Below, in pieces: positions 1-10,252 of a stretch of 64,000 nucleotides of DNA. The stretch covers positions 39,374-103,373 of the forward strand of contig NZ_NPBY01000036.1 in NCBI RefSeq assembly GCF_002272015.1. Direction: 5' to 3'. Numbering within the stretch: the first letter of the stretch is position 1; each line of letters opens with the position of its first letter. A model generated the notes under the pieces. The model ran no database searches. It saw only the letters and a program-made list of their open reading frames with translations, and was not told where the DNA came from. The position numbers were made by a program, and so were the translations under genes. Origin of the DNA: Paenibacillus campinasensis (lineage in GTDB: Bacteria > Bacillota > Bacilli > Paenibacillales > Paenibacillaceae).

Positions 1-663
1 CCGGAATATTCCGCTCAATCGCCAGAAATCCTGATCCTCCAGCCAGCTCGCATCGCTCCAGCGGTAAACCTCTACAGCGAGCTTGTTCTCACCCTTCACC
101 AAGTAGGGGGTCAGATCGAACTCGGCTGGCGTAAAGGAATCCTCACTGTATCCCACCAATTCCCCGTTCAGCCAAACATAGAAGGCCGATTCCACCCCTT
201 GGAAACTAATATAAACAGGCTGGTCGCTCCAGCTGTCGGGAACCGCAAACGAGCGGATGTAAGAACCGACCGGATTATACTTCGTTGGCGCATAAGGCGG
301 CTGTAAATCCTCCTGCTCAATCCACGGATAGCGAACATTCGTATACTGGGGGTAATCGTAGCCTTGAAGCTGCCAATGTCCGGGGACCGCGATCTCATTC
401 CAGTTCGAAGCATCATAGTCTCGCGCATAGAAATGCTTGATCCGCTTCTCTGGATTTTCCGCCCAGGCAAACTTCCATACGCCGTTCAAGCTCATGTAGC
501 TCCGGGAATCTTCCAGTCTCCCTTCGAGCGCTTCCTCCACACTGTCATAGGAAATGAATGTGGCATGGGCATCCATGCGATTCAACTGGAAAACTTCAGG
601 ATTATTATTCCACTCGGGATATCCGTTAGCGGGCGGGCTGTATTTCCATTTCGTTTTCCCCAA
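1..663 (-). CDS. lacZ: Beta-galactosidase, GH2 family (5' part, runs off window)
   Basis: This is the N-terminal 221 codons of a LacZ-type glycoside hydrolase family 2 beta-galactosidase, which hydrolyses terminal beta-galactosides in the cytoplasm. The frame is open to base 1. It shows the family N-terminus (YSPPANGYPEWNNN, then FQLNRMDAHA) and the sugar-binding jelly-roll with WLNGELVGYSEDSFTP. The catalytic Glu residues lie outside the window. I chose the TTG at 663 because GGAG sits 8 bases upstream. The in-frame GTG at 672 overlaps that ribosome site. The gene is divergent from an AraC regulator 117 bases away. Two TATAAT-like -10 elements (699-704 and 688-693) read toward lacZ without a good -35, which would fit an activator-dependent promoter. 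Confidence 0.9.
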   Translation of the reverse strand, partial: MGKTKWKYSPPANGYPEWNNNPEVFQLNRMDAHATFISYDSVEEALEGRLEDSRSYMSLNGVWKFAWAENPEKRIKHFYARDYDASNWNEIAVPGHWQLQGYDYPQYTNVRYPWIEQEDLQPPYAPTKYNPVGSYIRSFAVPDSWSDQPVYISFQGVESAFYVWLNGELVGYSEDSFTPAEFDLTPYLVKGENKLAVEVYRWSDASWLEDQDFWRLSGIFR

Positions 664-779
664 ATCCGTCACTCCATTTCTGTTATAATTATATTCACAT
701 TATAAAGTGACAGCTTCCTTGTTATCTATTAAACGATATTCATCATCATTTAAATATTTGAAATCGAGGTGCTGCGTAT

Positions 780-1604
780 ATGGACATTATCCATCTCTGT
801 CATCTGAGCGAGTCAGACTTGCACCTGCCCGTATATCTGACGTCGGCAGGACAATGGAACCATCAGGACCCTGTTCACCGCCCTGACGGATTCGCTTCTT
901 ATCAATGGCTGATGATCCTGTCGGGCGAAGGCGCTGTACATGTGGATGAACGCATTTATTCCGCTAAAGCAGGACAGGCGATCTGCCTGTTCCCGAATGT
1001 TCCGCATCGTTATCACGCGATCCAGGAGCCTTGGAAACTGATGTTCATATCGATGGAAGGCAGCCTTTGTCCTACGCTGCTCGCCCAAGCAGGCATTATG
1101 AAGTCAGGGGTGTACAACATTCTGAATGCTGACAAGATGCAGGCAGACCTGGCTAACATCATTACCGGGGCGGGTTCGAATGACAATCATACCAACCTGG
1201 AATGCTCCAAGCTGCTGTATAGCCTGCTGCTGGATATCCCTTCGCATATTCATGCCACCCAGCATACCAGGCATCAGCATTTCGAGCGGCTACAGCCCGT
1301 CACGCGGTACATTAAGGAACACTGCCACCAGCCGTTAACCATCCAGCTGTTGGCGGAACAAGCCGGAATTACGCCTCAATATCTATGTCTCCTGTTCAAA
1401 AAAGCGTTTAATATAAGACCGATGGAATACGTCAATCGCGAGCGCATTCAATTCAGTAAGGAGCTTATGGTGTTAGAGCCGCAGCTCCAAATTCAAGAGA
1501 TTGCCAGCAGGTCCGGATTTGAGCATACCAGCTATTATTGTACGGTATTCAAACGATTGGAGGGGATCTCCCCTGAAAAATTCAAGAAATCACACAGCTA
1601 TTAG
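780..1604 (+). CDS. AraC family transcriptional regulator
   Basis: This 274-residue protein has an N-terminal cupin-like sugar-sensing domain (about residues 15-110, with FPNVPHRYH) and a C-terminal pair of AraC helix-turn-helix motifs (about 175-270). The second motif ends in the usual IQEIASRSGFEHTSYYCTVF pattern. GAGGTG lies 8 bases before the ATG. It is divergent from lacZ, so it is probably the activator of that galactoside gene, with the effector being a sugar or galactoside. The effector assignment is inference from position. Family assignment is secure. Confidence 0.9.
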   Translation: MDIIHLCHLSESDLHLPVYLTSAGQWNHQDPVHRPDGFASYQWLMILSGEGAVHVDERIYSAKAGQAICLFPNVPHRYHAIQEPWKLMFISMEGSLCPTLLAQAGIMKSGVYNILNADKMQADLANIITGAGSNDNHTNLECSKLLYSLLLDIPSHIHATQHTRHQHFERLQPVTRYIKEHCHQPLTIQLLAEQAGITPQYLCLLFKKAFNIRPMEYVNRERIQFSKELMVLEPQLQIQEIASRSGFEHTSYYCTVFKRLEGISPEKFKKSHSY

Positions 1605-1651
1605 TCTAGTCCGATCACTCTGAATCCTTCGCACCGCGAACGCATCAAGCG

Positions 1652-1714
1652 AAAAAAACACCCTCAAGCCGTGTTCATGTCTCGCATGACATGAGAGCAC
1701 TTGCTTGAAGGTGT
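1652..1714 (-). terminator. Rho-independent terminator of cysJI
   Basis: A long hairpin pairs 1658-1669 with 1703-1714 (one mismatch), with a second paired segment inside. Seven T residues follow on the minus strand (1652-1658). It lies just past the cysI stop. No T-run follows on the plus strand, so it serves cysI rather than the convergent AraC gene. Confidence 0.85.
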
Positions 1715-1743
1715 AGAAGAAAACCTATGCGTATTTTTCCGAA

Positions 1744-3465
1744 TTATGAATGAAATTGCCGGCCGTCCAGCACCTCTTGCACATAGCCAGCCCGGATGAC
1801 AAAATCCCCGAAATGCTCGCCTTCGTGCCGATCTTTAGCATAATGGGCAATGATCGCGCGCAGGGAATCCACAATCTCCGTTTCCCCGATGTTCTCTTTA
1901 TACAGCTTATTCAAGCGGTTGCCTGAGAAACCGCCGCCCAGGTACATATTGTATTTCCCCGGCGCCTTGCCGATGAAGGCAATCTCGGCCAGCATGGGTC
2001 TGGCGCAGCCGTTCGGGCAGCCGGTCATTCGGATGACGATATCTTCCTCACGCAGACCGTTCTCCTCCAGAATTTGCTCGATTTTGTCAAGAAGCGAAGG
2101 CAAATAGCGCTCCGACTCGGCCATGGCCAGCCCGCATGTAGGCAGGGCAACGCATGCCATCGAATTTCTTCGCAAAGCGGAATCATTCGCTCCATCGGTC
2201 AGACCGAATTTCTGGATCAGCTCCATCACTTTTTTCTTCTTGTGGCTTGTAATATTGGCGATAACCAAGTTCTGATTGGCCGTCAGCCGGAAGTCGCCGG
2301 TATGAATGCCTGCAATTTCACGAAGTCCGGTCATTAGCGGATAGTCAGGCTCATCCTTGATCCGTCCATTCTGGATGAAGAGTGTGAAATGCCATTTGCC
2401 GTTGCTTCCCTTCACCCAGCCATACCGGTCCCCGTTATGATCGAACTGAAACGGCCGTGCCTCCTCCAGCTTGTAGCCGAGGCGGCTGCTGAGCTCATTC
2501 ACAAACCAGTCGATGCCCCGGTCATCGATCGTATATTTGAAGCGGGCGTGCTTCCGCACGGCACGATCCCCGTAATCGCGCTGGATCATCACCGTTTTCT
2601 CCGCCACTTCAATCGTCTGCTCCGGTGTGCAGAAGCCGATCACCTTCCCGACCTGCGGATAGGTTAACGGGTCGCCATGGGTCATCCCCATGCCGCCGCC
2701 AACCGTGACATTGAACCCTTTCAGCTGCCCGCCTTCGATGACCGCAATGAATCCGAGATCCTGAGAGAACACATCCACATCATTGGACGGCGGGACAGCT
2801 ACCCCGATTTTGAATTTCCGAGGCAGATAGACCGGTCCGTAGATCGGTTCTTGCTCCTCATTGTCACGGCTGTCCAGCACCTTCTCGCCATCCAGCCATA
2901 TTTCGTGATAAGCTCTCGTACGCGGATCAAGATGATCGCTGATCTTGCGAGCCCATTCATACACTTCGCCATGAATCTCCGATTGATACGGATTCGGGTT
3001 GCACATCACGTTCCGGTTCACGTCACCGCAAGCGGCAAGCGTGGATAGCAGCGATTCGTTGACCTCGCGGATCGTATCTTTCAGATTCCATTTCAGCACG
3101 CCATGAAGCTGGAAGGACTGCCGCGTCGTCAGCCGGATCGTGCCGTTGCCGTATTTCTGAGCAACGCGATCCATCATCAGCCACTGCTCTGGTGTCACAA
3201 CACCGCCGGCAGCCCGCACGCGCAGCATGAACTGATAGGCAGGCTCCAGTTTCTGCTTCTGTCTCTCGTTACGCAGGTCCCGGTCATCCTGCATATAGCT
3301 GCCATGGAATTTCATCAACCGGTTGTCATCCTCCGGAATTGAACCGGTGATCGGGTCCTGCAGCGTCTCCTCCAGACTGCCCCGCAAATAGTTGCTTCGA
3401 CGTTTAATATCCTCAACATCACTGTGAGGCGCGCTATTCGGTGAAACTAAATTATTATCTGACAT
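1744..3465 (-). CDS. cysI: Sulfite reductase (NADPH) hemoprotein beta subunit
   Basis: CysI reduces sulfite to sulfide with six electrons supplied by CysJ, in assimilatory sulfate reduction leading to cysteine. The 573 residues match the family length. The siroheme/4Fe-4S ligands are present as CVALPTC (Cys438, Cys444) and CPNGC (Cys483, Cys487). The two ferredoxin-like nitrite/sulfite reductase halves are visible, for example [11 protein letters not shown] near 113-122 and [12 protein letters not shown] near 394. GAGGAG precedes the ATG. cysJ ends 35 bases upstream, so the two are one operon in the order cysJ-cysI, as in Bacillus. Confidence 0.97.
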   Translation of the reverse strand: MSDNNLVSPNSAPHSDVEDIKRRSNYLRGSLEETLQDPITGSIPEDDNRLMKFHGSYMQDDRDLRNERQKQKLEPAYQFMLRVRAAGGVVTPEQWLMMDRVAQKYGNGTIRLTTRQSFQLHGVLKWNLKDTIREVNESLLSTLAACGDVNRNVMCNPNPYQSEIHGEVYEWARKISDHLDPRTRAYHEIWLDGEKVLDSRDNEEQEPIYGPVYLPRKFKIGVAVPPSNDVDVFSQDLGFIAVIEGGQLKGFNVTVGGGMGMTHGDPLTYPQVGKVIGFCTPEQTIEVAEKTVMIQRDYGDRAVRKHARFKYTIDDRGIDWFVNELSSRLGYKLEEARPFQFDHNGDRYGWVKGSNGKWHFTLFIQNGRIKDEPDYPLMTGLREIAGIHTGDFRLTANQNLVIANITSHKKKKVMELIQKFGLTDGANDSALRRNSMACVALPTCGLAMAESERYLPSLLDKIEQILEENGLREEDIVIRMTGCPNGCARPMLAEIAFIGKAPGKYNMYLGGGFSGNRLNKLYKENIGETEIVDSLRAIIAHYAKDRHEGEHFGDFVIRAGYVQEVLDGRQFHS

Positions 3466-3500
3466 TGCTCTGTACTCCTCTCGCGGCCTGGAATGATGAT

Positions 3501-5339
3501 TTAATATACATCCCGCTGATAACGTTTCTGCTGCTGCATCAGGCTTACATACTCCGCCGCTTTCTCCGGGCTCATTCCGCCCTCCCGCTCAATGATAGCA
3601 GTTAGTGCGGCATGCACGTCGTGGGCCATTCTCTTTTCATCGCCGCATACATAGACATAAGCCCCTTCTTCCAGCCACTGATACAGCTCCTTGCTCTTCT
3701 CCAGCATCCGGTGCTGAACATATACCTTCTTGTCGGTATCCCGTGAGAAAGCAACATCCATGCGTGTCAGCACGCCATCCTTCAGCCAGCGCTGCCATTC
3801 AATCTGATACAGGAAATCCGTTGAGAAATGCTGATCTCCATAGAAGAGCCAGTTCTTCCCTTGCGCGCCGCTCTCCTCCCGCTCGCCGACAAATGCCCGG
3901 AACGGAGCCACTCCTGTCCCCGGCCCGATCATAATAATCGGCGTGTCCGGGTTAGCTGGCAGCTTGAAGTTCGAATTATGCTGCACGAATACCGGCAGCT
4001 TGTCGCCGATCTGCGCCCGCTCGGCGAGCTGGACGGAGCAGACGCCGTAACGGTTGCGGCCATGCGCCTCATATCGTACTGTACGGACAGTCAAATGCAC
4101 TTCATCCGGATAAGCGGACGGACTGCTTGCAATCGAATAGAGACGGGCCGGAATTTTGCGCAGCGTGGTAACAAACTCCGATGCAGCGATTCCTTTCAGC
4201 CCGTAATCCTCAACCAGGTCAAGCAGATCCCGCTCCTGGATATAAGCTCGCAGCTCCGCTTCACGTCCGGCCGACAGAAGCTCCTGCAGACCGCTGTTTC
4301 CTGTCAGCTTCGCCACCTGCTCGATGAGCGGCTTGGTAAGCACCGTAATCTCATAATGACGAAGAAGCGCTTCACGAAGCGGACGCTCGGTTCCATTCTT
4401 GTCCGTGGCAACCGCTTCTTCCCCTCTCCAGTCCATCGCCGTGATCAGATCTTCTACAAGCTGCGGATGATTCTCCGGATAAACTCCCAGGCTGTCCCCT
4501 GGCTCATACTGCAGATTGGAGCCTTCCAGCGACAGCTCGAGATGTCGGGTTTCGCGTTCGGAACCGCGGCCGTTCAGATTCAAATTCTCCAGAATCTCCG
4601 CCTGAAACGGATGGCTTCTGGAATACTCCGATTCTGCCGACGCACTCAGGGATGCAGCGCTGATAGCGGTTGGCGCTGCTGTTCCCGGCGCTGCCGTAAG
4701 CTCTGTCAGCGATTGAAGCACGCGGTTGATCCATTCGGCAGCCGGCTCGTCAAAGTCCACATCACAATCGACGCGAGGCGTAAGCCGCTTGCCGCCCAGC
4801 TCTTCCAGCCGTTTGTCAAAGTCCTTGCCGGTTTGACAGAAAAATTCATAGGATGTATCTCCCAGCGCCAGAACGGAATACGCCAGATGATCCAGCTTCG
4901 GCGCCCGCTTGCTGTGCAGAAATTCATAGAATGAAATCGCATTGTCCGGCGGCTCCCCTTCGCCATGCGTACTGACAAGCAAGAGCAGATTTTCTACTTT
5001 TTTCAGGGCGTTCGTTTTGAAGTCACTCATTGAAGACAGCGTCACCTGAAAGCCTTGCTCTTCCAGCTGCTTCGATAATTTCTTGGCCAGTCCATGGCAA
5101 TTTCCGGTCTGGGAACCGAACAACACCGTCACATCTTTAGAAACAGCAGGAGCCACAGGGGCCGGGCTGATCTGCGATGTTGGCACAGCCACCGTCGCGA
5201 TCCCTGCAGCCGTTCCTTGCAGGGCAGTGATATAGCCGCACAGCCAGGTGCGCTGAGCCTCAGTCAGCGTAGGCAGCAGCCGATTCAGCAGCTCCACCTG
5301 CTCCTGATTAAAAGGGCTGTTCGTTACTTGAAGTTCCAA
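3501..5339 (-). CDS. cysJ: Sulfite reductase (NADPH) flavoprotein alpha subunit
   Basis: CysJ passes electrons from NADPH through FAD and FMN to CysI. An N-terminal flavodoxin domain begins with LFGSQTGN near residue 75. FAD-binding ([20 protein letters not shown]) and NADP-binding ([14 protein letters not shown]) segments follow. The protein ends in RYQRDVY, the typical CysJ C-terminus. The frame opens at a GTG at 5354, but that GTG lies within the GAGGTGG ribosome site. The TTG at 5339 is the better start and gives a protein beginning [14 protein letters not shown], matching Bacillus CysJ. No S-box or T-box riboswitch is recognisable in the 5340-5493 leader. Confidence 0.95.
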   Translation of the reverse strand: MELQVTNSPFNQEQVELLNRLLPTLTEAQRTWLCGYITALQGTAAGIATVAVPTSQISPAPVAPAVSKDVTVLFGSQTGNCHGLAKKLSKQLEEQGFQVTLSSMSDFKTNALKKVENLLLLVSTHGEGEPPDNAISFYEFLHSKRAPKLDHLAYSVLALGDTSYEFFCQTGKDFDKRLEELGGKRLTPRVDCDVDFDEPAAEWINRVLQSLTELTAAPGTAAPTAISAASLSASAESEYSRSHPFQAEILENLNLNGRGSERETRHLELSLEGSNLQYEPGDSLGVYPENHPQLVEDLITAMDWRGEEAVATDKNGTERPLREALLRHYEITVLTKPLIEQVAKLTGNSGLQELLSAGREAELRAYIQERDLLDLVEDYGLKGIAASEFVTTLRKIPARLYSIASSPSAYPDEVHLTVRTVRYEAHGRNRYGVCSVQLAERAQIGDKLPVFVQHNSNFKLPANPDTPIIMIGPGTGVAPFRAFVGEREESGAQGKNWLFYGDQHFSTDFLYQIEWQRWLKDGVLTRMDVAFSRDTDKKVYVQHRMLEKSKELYQWLEEGAYVYVCGDEKRMAHDVHAALTAIIEREGGMSPEKAAEYVSLMQQQKRYQRDVY

Positions 5340-5493
5340 CAGTATCCACCTCACGTAGTAAGCATAATTAATTCCAAGTAATACGATACACTTTATAATA
5401 TTGCTCTCTTGAACCTATCATAGCTGGAGAAATCGGTCAATTCGAATGTTTTTATAGCTTTTATCAGTTCTGCTGATAAATAGAGCAGGCCTG

Positions 5494-5537
5494 AAAAAAG
5501 GAGCTGTTTCCGGCAAACATCTGCCAGAGACAACTCC
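5494..5537 (-). terminator. Terminator after bshB2
   Basis: A stem of about 15 base pairs with a GCC/GGC core (right arm GGAGTTGT, left arm ACAGCTCC, read on the minus strand) is followed by six T residues. It lies 40 bases past the bshB2 stop and isolates cysJ from the upstream transcript. Confidence 0.85.
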
Positions 5538-5577
5538 TTCCACATCCCACAATAATAGAGATGATTGTATTGCAATG

Positions 5578-6237
5578 TTAATCTTCAAATGAATAAGTCC
5601 AGAAGCGCTCAGTTCCAAAGCGACGAACAATTTCTTGCTGCTGCAGCTTCTTCGGCCCGAGCAGTTCGGCAGCCTGGAACTGGGACTTATGAGCCTGGAT
5701 CGACTGCATCTTTTGCTCCAAAAATGATTTGACATCCACCAGCACATCCGGTTTCCCGAGCTCTTCCTCACAGTTGTTGGAGAAGGCGATGCCGTATACG
5801 GTCGGTCTCCGGTCTTTCGGCAAGCGCTGAATCGTCCGGACGACCGCCGCGCCGGTAGCATCATGGTCCGGATGCACGCTATAGCCTGGATAGAATGTAA
5901 CGACCAAGGAGGGCTTAATCTCCTCCAGCAGCGAATGAATGACGCCATCGAGCTTGTCTTGATCTTCAAACTCGATCGTTTTGTCGTGAAAGCCGAGCAT
6001 TCGCAGATCCTGAATGCCGATCGCCCGGCATGACGCTTCCAGCTCCGCCTTGCGGATGGTCGGCAGCGTAACCCGATTCGCAAACGGCGGCACGCCCATG
6101 TTGCGGCCCATTTCTCCCAAGGTCAGGCAGGCGTATGTCACCTTCGCCCCTTCGCTTACGTATTTAGCCAACGTTCCCGACAACCCGAACGCTTCATCAT
6201 CCGGGTGGGGCAGAACTACCAATATATTTTGTGTCAT
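5578..6237 (-). CDS. bshB2: Bacillithiol biosynthesis deacetylase BshB2
   Basis: BshB2 is a zinc-dependent PIG-L/LmbE N-acetylglucosamine deacetylase. It removes the acetyl group from GlcNAc-malate in bacillithiol synthesis and can also act on bacillithiol S-conjugates. The metal and catalytic motif HPDDE is at residues 11-15, a second motif HPDHD follows near 122, and TLGEMGRNMG is typical of the BshB2 subgroup. Length is 219 residues. yojF lies 19 bases upstream, the same pair as B. subtilis yojF-yojG. A strong terminator follows. Confidence 0.93.
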   Translation of the reverse strand: MTQNILVVLPHPDDEAFGLSGTLAKYVSEGAKVTYACLTLGEMGRNMGVPPFANRVTLPTIRKAELEASCRAIGIQDLRMLGFHDKTIEFEDQDKLDGVIHSLLEEIKPSLVVTFYPGYSVHPDHDATGAAVVRTIQRLPKDRRPTVYGIAFSNNCEEELGKPDVLVDVKSFLEQKMQSIQAHKSQFQAAELLGPKKLQQQEIVRRFGTERFWTYSFED

Positions 6238-6256
6238 GATTTCATCTCCTCTTTAC

Positions 6257-6601
6257 TCAGAAAGGCTCCCGGCTAAGTTGCAGGGCGACTACGAGCTTGC
6301 CTTGGGTATCGTGACCGGCCATGATCAGCCTTTCCTTGTCGTTCTGCTCATAATGTGTAAGTCCCTCTGCATAGATCCATCCCTTCTCCATCTTCAGACC
6401 GACTCGGTACGGACCGTTGCCGGAAATGGAGCCGTGGGCGTAGCGGATCACGGCGTTGGTGATGAAGTTGGCGGCCGGATGCTTGCTGCTGTCATAATGG
6501 GCTGCATAAGCGCCAGTGGTCATCTCCAGATGCACATATACATCCTGATTTTTAAGTTTATCAATCATCTGTTGGACGTCGTCCACATGAATAATCTCCA
6601 T
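6257..6601 (-). CDS. yojF: YojF family protein (DUF1806), partner of bshB2
   Basis: This small cytoplasmic protein of 114 residues belongs to the YojF/DUF1806 family. Its biochemical role is unknown, but it is regularly encoded immediately upstream of bshB2, as here. The sequence is soluble with no membrane segment and has a conserved-looking YRVGLKMEKGWIYAEGLTHY region near residues 65-85. Association with bacillithiol metabolism is inferred only from the neighbourhood. Confidence 0.85.
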   Translation of the reverse strand: MEIIHVDDVQQMIDKLKNQDVYVHLEMTTGAYAAHYDSSKHPAANFITNAVIRYAHGSISGNGPYRVGLKMEKGWIYAEGLTHYEQNDKERLIMAGHDTQGKLVVALQLSREPF

Positions 6602-6830
6602 AAGTCCCCTCCGTATATCATGAGCTGATTGCCATCAGACTTGCCGCCGGGCATCCGCACAACTAAACAGTGCAAGGACTAAAAAGCCATACAGCGGACC
6701 GGCAACACCTTCGACTAGAACAAGCCCATTCGTAATGCTAAGTATCCTTATCTTAGTATCGGCAATTGCAGGACGAATGTCAACGCAACCTTGCGTACAC
6801 TACTATATAAGCTGCATCTTGTGCAACATG

Positions 6831-6870
6831 AAAAAGCGCCTCTGCAAGATCAACGATCTTGCAGAGGCGC
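6831..6870 (-). terminator. Terminator of the Gfo/Idh-AraC operon
   Basis: A perfect 16-base-pair stem (6836-6851 with 6855-6870) has a 3-base loop and is followed on the minus strand by five T residues. It sits 30 bases past the last gene of the operon. The rest of the 298-base gap to yojF holds only the yojF upstream region. Confidence 0.92.
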
Positions 6871-6899
6871 ACCCTTGGATGCCTTGCATGTATGCAATA

Positions 6900-7985
6900 T
6901 TACAGTTCCGGAATTTCGATCTCCACTTCCTTCTTCGCCAGCGAGGAACGCAGAATGCCGTCCAGTATCGCCTGATTCCGCAAAATTTGCTCGCCCGGAA
7001 TCGGGGCGGGCTTTCCTTCGCGCACCGCGTCCACAAAATCCTTGATCTTCTCTTCGAATACGTTCACCTGATGCTGAATGAGCGGAATTCCGCTTTCCGT
7101 ATGGTGGCCCTGGATGTCATGGAACAGGGAAATGGAGCCCACTCTTCCATCCCAAACACCGCTCCAAGGCCCCGTCCCGGCCGGCGTGATCTTCATACCG
7201 GCGTCCGTACCGAGAAACATCGTTGCGCCCAGCGTATCCATATGCATCGCCCAGGCTGTTTTGAAGTTGAGCACCAGATCCCCTTCAAATCGGATGATGG
7301 CAACGCCGAAATCTTCCACATCAAATGCACTGGCTTCTTTATGATATTTCGGATTCGTACCAAAATAATTGGAAGTGTAAGCCGATACGGTCAGCGGCTT
7401 AGGGTAGCCTAGCGCATTCAGCGCCAGATCAAGCGAGTAGCAGCCGATATCCGCCATAGCGCCTGCACCGGCAATTTCCTGGCGAACGAACGTGCCGCCC
7501 GGCATGCCGCGGCGGCGTCCGCCCCCGGTTTCGACGTAGTATACTTTTCCAAGCTCACCGTTCTGGATCAGCTGCTGGATGATGCCCATGTTCGGGTCAT
7601 AGCGCGGCTGAAAACCGACGTTCAGCATTTTGCCGGTCTGCTTGGAGACCTGCACCATCTCAATCGCCTCGTCCAGCGTGACAGACATCGGCTTCTCCAG
7701 CATGACATGCTTGCCGGCAGACAGCGCATCCTTCGTTGTCGTGTAGTGAGCGACGTTCGGCGTACAGATGCTGACCCCATCCAGATCCAGTTCCAGCAGC
7801 TTGCGATGATCGTCAAAGCCTACCGTTCCTTCCAGGCCCCAGCGCTCAATGAACTGTTCCGCCCGGCCCGGCATAATATCAGCGACCCCTACAATTTCAA
7901 CTTCTTCAATCTTTTTGTAGTGCTTGACATGCTCTCCGGCAATACCGCCGCTTCCAATAATTCCAATACGAATTGTCTTGCCCAT
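6900..7985 (-). CDS. Gfo/Idh/MocA family oxidoreductase
   Basis: A cytoplasmic NAD(P)-dependent dehydrogenase of the glucose-fructose oxidoreductase/inositol dehydrogenase superfamily, 361 residues. The Rossmann motif GIIGSGGIAG is at residues 8-17, the family EKP motif is in MLEKPMS near 96, and GAMADIGCYSLDLAL carries the catalytic Asp region. The substrate is probably a sugar or cyclitol but cannot be read from sequence. It is the last gene of an operon with an AraC regulator (15 bases upstream) and a second Gfo/Idh enzyme. Confidence 0.88.
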   Translation of the reverse strand: MGKTIRIGIIGSGGIAGEHVKHYKKIEEVEIVGVADIMPGRAEQFIERWGLEGTVGFDDHRKLLELDLDGVSICTPNVAHYTTTKDALSAGKHVMLEKPMSVTLDEAIEMVQVSKQTGKMLNVGFQPRYDPNMGIIQQLIQNGELGKVYYVETGGGRRRGMPGGTFVRQEIAGAGAMADIGCYSLDLALNALGYPKPLTVSAYTSNYFGTNPKYHKEASAFDVEDFGVAIIRFEGDLVLNFKTAWAMHMDTLGATMFLGTDAGMKITPAGTGPWSGVWDGRVGSISLFHDIQGHHTESGIPLIQHQVNVFEEKIKDFVDAVREGKPAPIPGEQILRNQAILDGILRSSLAKKEVEIEIPEL

Positions 7986-8000
7986 CTCTATGGTTTCCTC

Positions 8001-8945
8001 CTATGCTCTGGCATTCATTTTTCGGTAGGTGGACGGTGTGAATCCATACCGCTTGCGGAAGACCGTATGCAAATAGCTTCCACTTGAAAAGCCTTCATGC
8101 AGCGCAATCTTGTCAATCGGCCAGTTCGTCTCCACAAGTCGGCGGCATACGGCTTCAAGGCGCACATTCTCCAGCACTTCGCTGAAGGAATGGCCCCCGG
8201 CCTGTTCCTTAAATATTCGCTGCAGCTGTCTGGAGCTGATATGCAGCTTCTCTGCAACATCCTCAAGCACGACCTCGCCCGAAGAATTGGCATGGATATA
8301 TTCCAACGCCAATTGATACCGGTATGCCTTCATATCCCGGGAAGGCAGCTCAGCCTCCATCGGCTCCGATGCATAGGCGCGCACAGCACGGAGCAGTATT
8401 TGAATGATGCAGTGCTTGATCGTGGTGTACAGACCGGCGAATTTATGCTGGGAGGCCTGATAGGCCTCAAGGAAATAGGGCATCGCCCGATGCGTATCCA
8501 TCGTCGGCTTCAGCGGAAGCGAACCCAGCTGTTCCATGCAATCCTTCGCTTCGGATGCCTCCCACGGATCAACAAGCGGCAGCCCCTTCCCCTGATCCGT
8601 CTCCTGCTCGGCCAGATTAATAATGTCAACATGCAGACATAATTCTTCCATCGGTTCCTTCAGGTCCGCCTCCTGATAGTGCAAGACATTCGGACCGGTC
8701 AGGTAGAACATGCCTTCCCGCAGGGCATAGGGCTCATCCTCGATAATTACCGTGCCTTTGCCCCGGGGGATGAAATGAAATTCAAATTCGGCATGCTTAT
8801 GAAACGATACGATCTTCCCTGGAGGAAAGGTCGTCAGATGAAACCGGAGGACACGGATTTCATATTGGCCCCAATGCACCCGCAAATCCAAACGCTCCAG
8901 CGCATCCTGACGCTCCTGCATTACCTCATAAGGAAAATTGTTCAT
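8001..8945 (-). CDS. AraC family transcriptional regulator
   Basis: This 314-residue protein has an N-terminal cupin domain (FHKHAEFEFHFIPRGKG near residues 45-62, typical of sugar-binding AraC proteins). The C-terminal AraC DNA-binding domain spans about 205-312 and includes VAEKLHISSRQLQRIFKEQ and GFSSGSYLHTVFRKRYG. It lies between two Gfo/Idh genes with gaps of 15 and 32 bases. It therefore most likely regulates its own operon in response to the sugar those enzymes oxidise. The ligand is unknown. Confidence 0.88.
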   Translation of the reverse strand: MNNFPYEVMQERQDALERLDLRVHWGQYEIRVLRFHLTTFPPGKIVSFHKHAEFEFHFIPRGKGTVIIEDEPYALREGMFYLTGPNVLHYQEADLKEPMEELCLHVDIINLAEQETDQGKGLPLVDPWEASEAKDCMEQLGSLPLKPTMDTHRAMPYFLEAYQASQHKFAGLYTTIKHCIIQILLRAVRAYASEPMEAELPSRDMKAYRYQLALEYIHANSSGEVVLEDVAEKLHISSRQLQRIFKEQAGGHSFSEVLENVRLEAVCRRLVETNWPIDKIALHEGFSSGSYLHTVFRKRYGFTPSTYRKMNARA

Positions 8946-8977
8946 GCAGTAACCATCCTTATCTAAATGAAAAGCTG

Positions 8978-9979
8978 TTAACCCTTTAGTTCATCCAGGC
9001 GGACATTCCGATGTCCGCTCGCGGAAAGGTTGGCGGCCTCCATCAGCTTGGTCAGCTCGACGGCATGCGCGATATTCTCTTCCGCTACTGTATTATCCTG
9101 AATATGAGCGATCCATTGCTCAAATGCGCTCAGACGGTTGTCCGGAACCGGCAGCTCTACCCAGCTGCTGCTGTACTCCTCTTTCTCCGATGTGCGAATC
9201 AACAGCTTGCTGTCCGGCGTACCGTACAGGATAGTTCCCTTCGTACCATGAATCTCAATAGCGAACGGAGAGAAGTTGTTCACGAATCCCGCTTCGACAA
9301 TACCTACCGCGCCGGATGCCGTAGTGAGCGTAGCAACCGCGTTGTCCTCTACTTCCTTACCGGTCACGTAACCGAAAGAAGCGTTCACCTCAACAGGGGA
9401 TTCACCCAGGAACAGACGCGTCAGATACATCGGATGACAACCGAGATCGATCAGCGCGCCCCCGCCGCATTCCGCCAGTCCGAAGAAATGCTCCGGCAGC
9501 CATCCGGCTGTAGCGCCGTTGTGAGACAAGCGCGAGCGAACAAGCGTCACCTTGCCAAGCAGTCCTTCCTTCAGAATATCCTGAATGGCCAGTGTATAAC
9601 CGTCGTTCAGTCTCGGCAGTGAAACCGTCAGCTTCACCTGGTTTTTCTGTACGGCTTCTATAATTTCATTAACCTCAGCCAGCGTCGGAGCGATCACTTT
9701 CTCTGTGAAAATATGTTTGCCTGCATTCGCAGCCTTCACCATCACTTCACGGTGCATCGATGTCGGCGCATCCACGATCACCCCGTCGATATCTTCACGG
9801 GCCAGCATTTCGTCTAGCGATTCAAAGAAAGGAACGCCCTGCTTATCCGCAGCTTCCTTGCCGCGCGCCGGGTTCTCATCCCATACCGCCACGATTTGCG
9901 CATCCGGATGTGCCTCCGCCTGCTTCGTATAATCCCATGCATGAACATGCCAATAACTAATCTTTCCGATTCTAATCAT
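8978..9979 (-). CDS. Gfo/Idh/MocA family oxidoreductase
   Basis: First gene of the three-gene operon. It is a dehydrogenase-like protein with an N-terminal NAD(P)-binding domain and the EK-containing segment (HIFTEKVIAPTL near residue 88, in place of the usual EKP). CGGGALIDLGCHPMYLTRL corresponds to the catalytic-domain Asp/His region. The start at 9979 is chosen because GAGGTG lies 6 bases upstream. An in-frame TTG at 10000 has no ribosome site. The EKV variation of EKP suggests a divergent substrate or activity. Confidence 0.85.
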   Translation of the reverse strand: MIRIGKISYWHVHAWDYTKQAEAHPDAQIVAVWDENPARGKEAADKQGVPFFESLDEMLAREDIDGVIVDAPTSMHREVMVKAANAGKHIFTEKVIAPTLAEVNEIIEAVQKNQVKLTVSLPRLNDGYTLAIQDILKEGLLGKVTLVRSRLSHNGATAGWLPEHFFGLAECGGGALIDLGCHPMYLTRLFLGESPVEVNASFGYVTGKEVEDNAVATLTTASGAVGIVEAGFVNNFSPFAIEIHGTKGTILYGTPDSKLLIRTSEKEEYSSSWVELPVPDNRLSAFEQWIAHIQDNTVAEENIAHAVELTKLMEAANLSASGHRNVRLDELKG

Positions 9980-10252
9980 TACAGTCACCTCAGTATTCAA
10001 TATTAAGACATCTTGCCCTTAATCTATCACACGAATAACTGATTTTACAGTATAACATTGCGACAGATTTATTAGATATGGCGACAATAGGATTCAGAAC
10101 AAGCTAGAAAGCCTTATAGAATCAGGCATGTTACTTGGGCTTGCACAGGATAAACCAAGCCGGAAAACGGGCAAGTCCAGCCTCCGTTCCCCGGCCCTAG
10201 ATTTCAGATTATGGCTTGATATGCAGGACAGACGAAATGGTAGATCCAGACT

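Noticed and set aside
3828..4934. Open frame of 368 codons on the plus strand
   Set aside because: Antisense to cysJ, whose flavodoxin, FAD and NADPH motifs are clear. It is a shadow of GC-rich codon use.
5340..5493. S-box (SAM) riboswitch upstream of cysJI
   Set aside because: The leader is short and AT-rich, with no set of stems or conserved S-box core.
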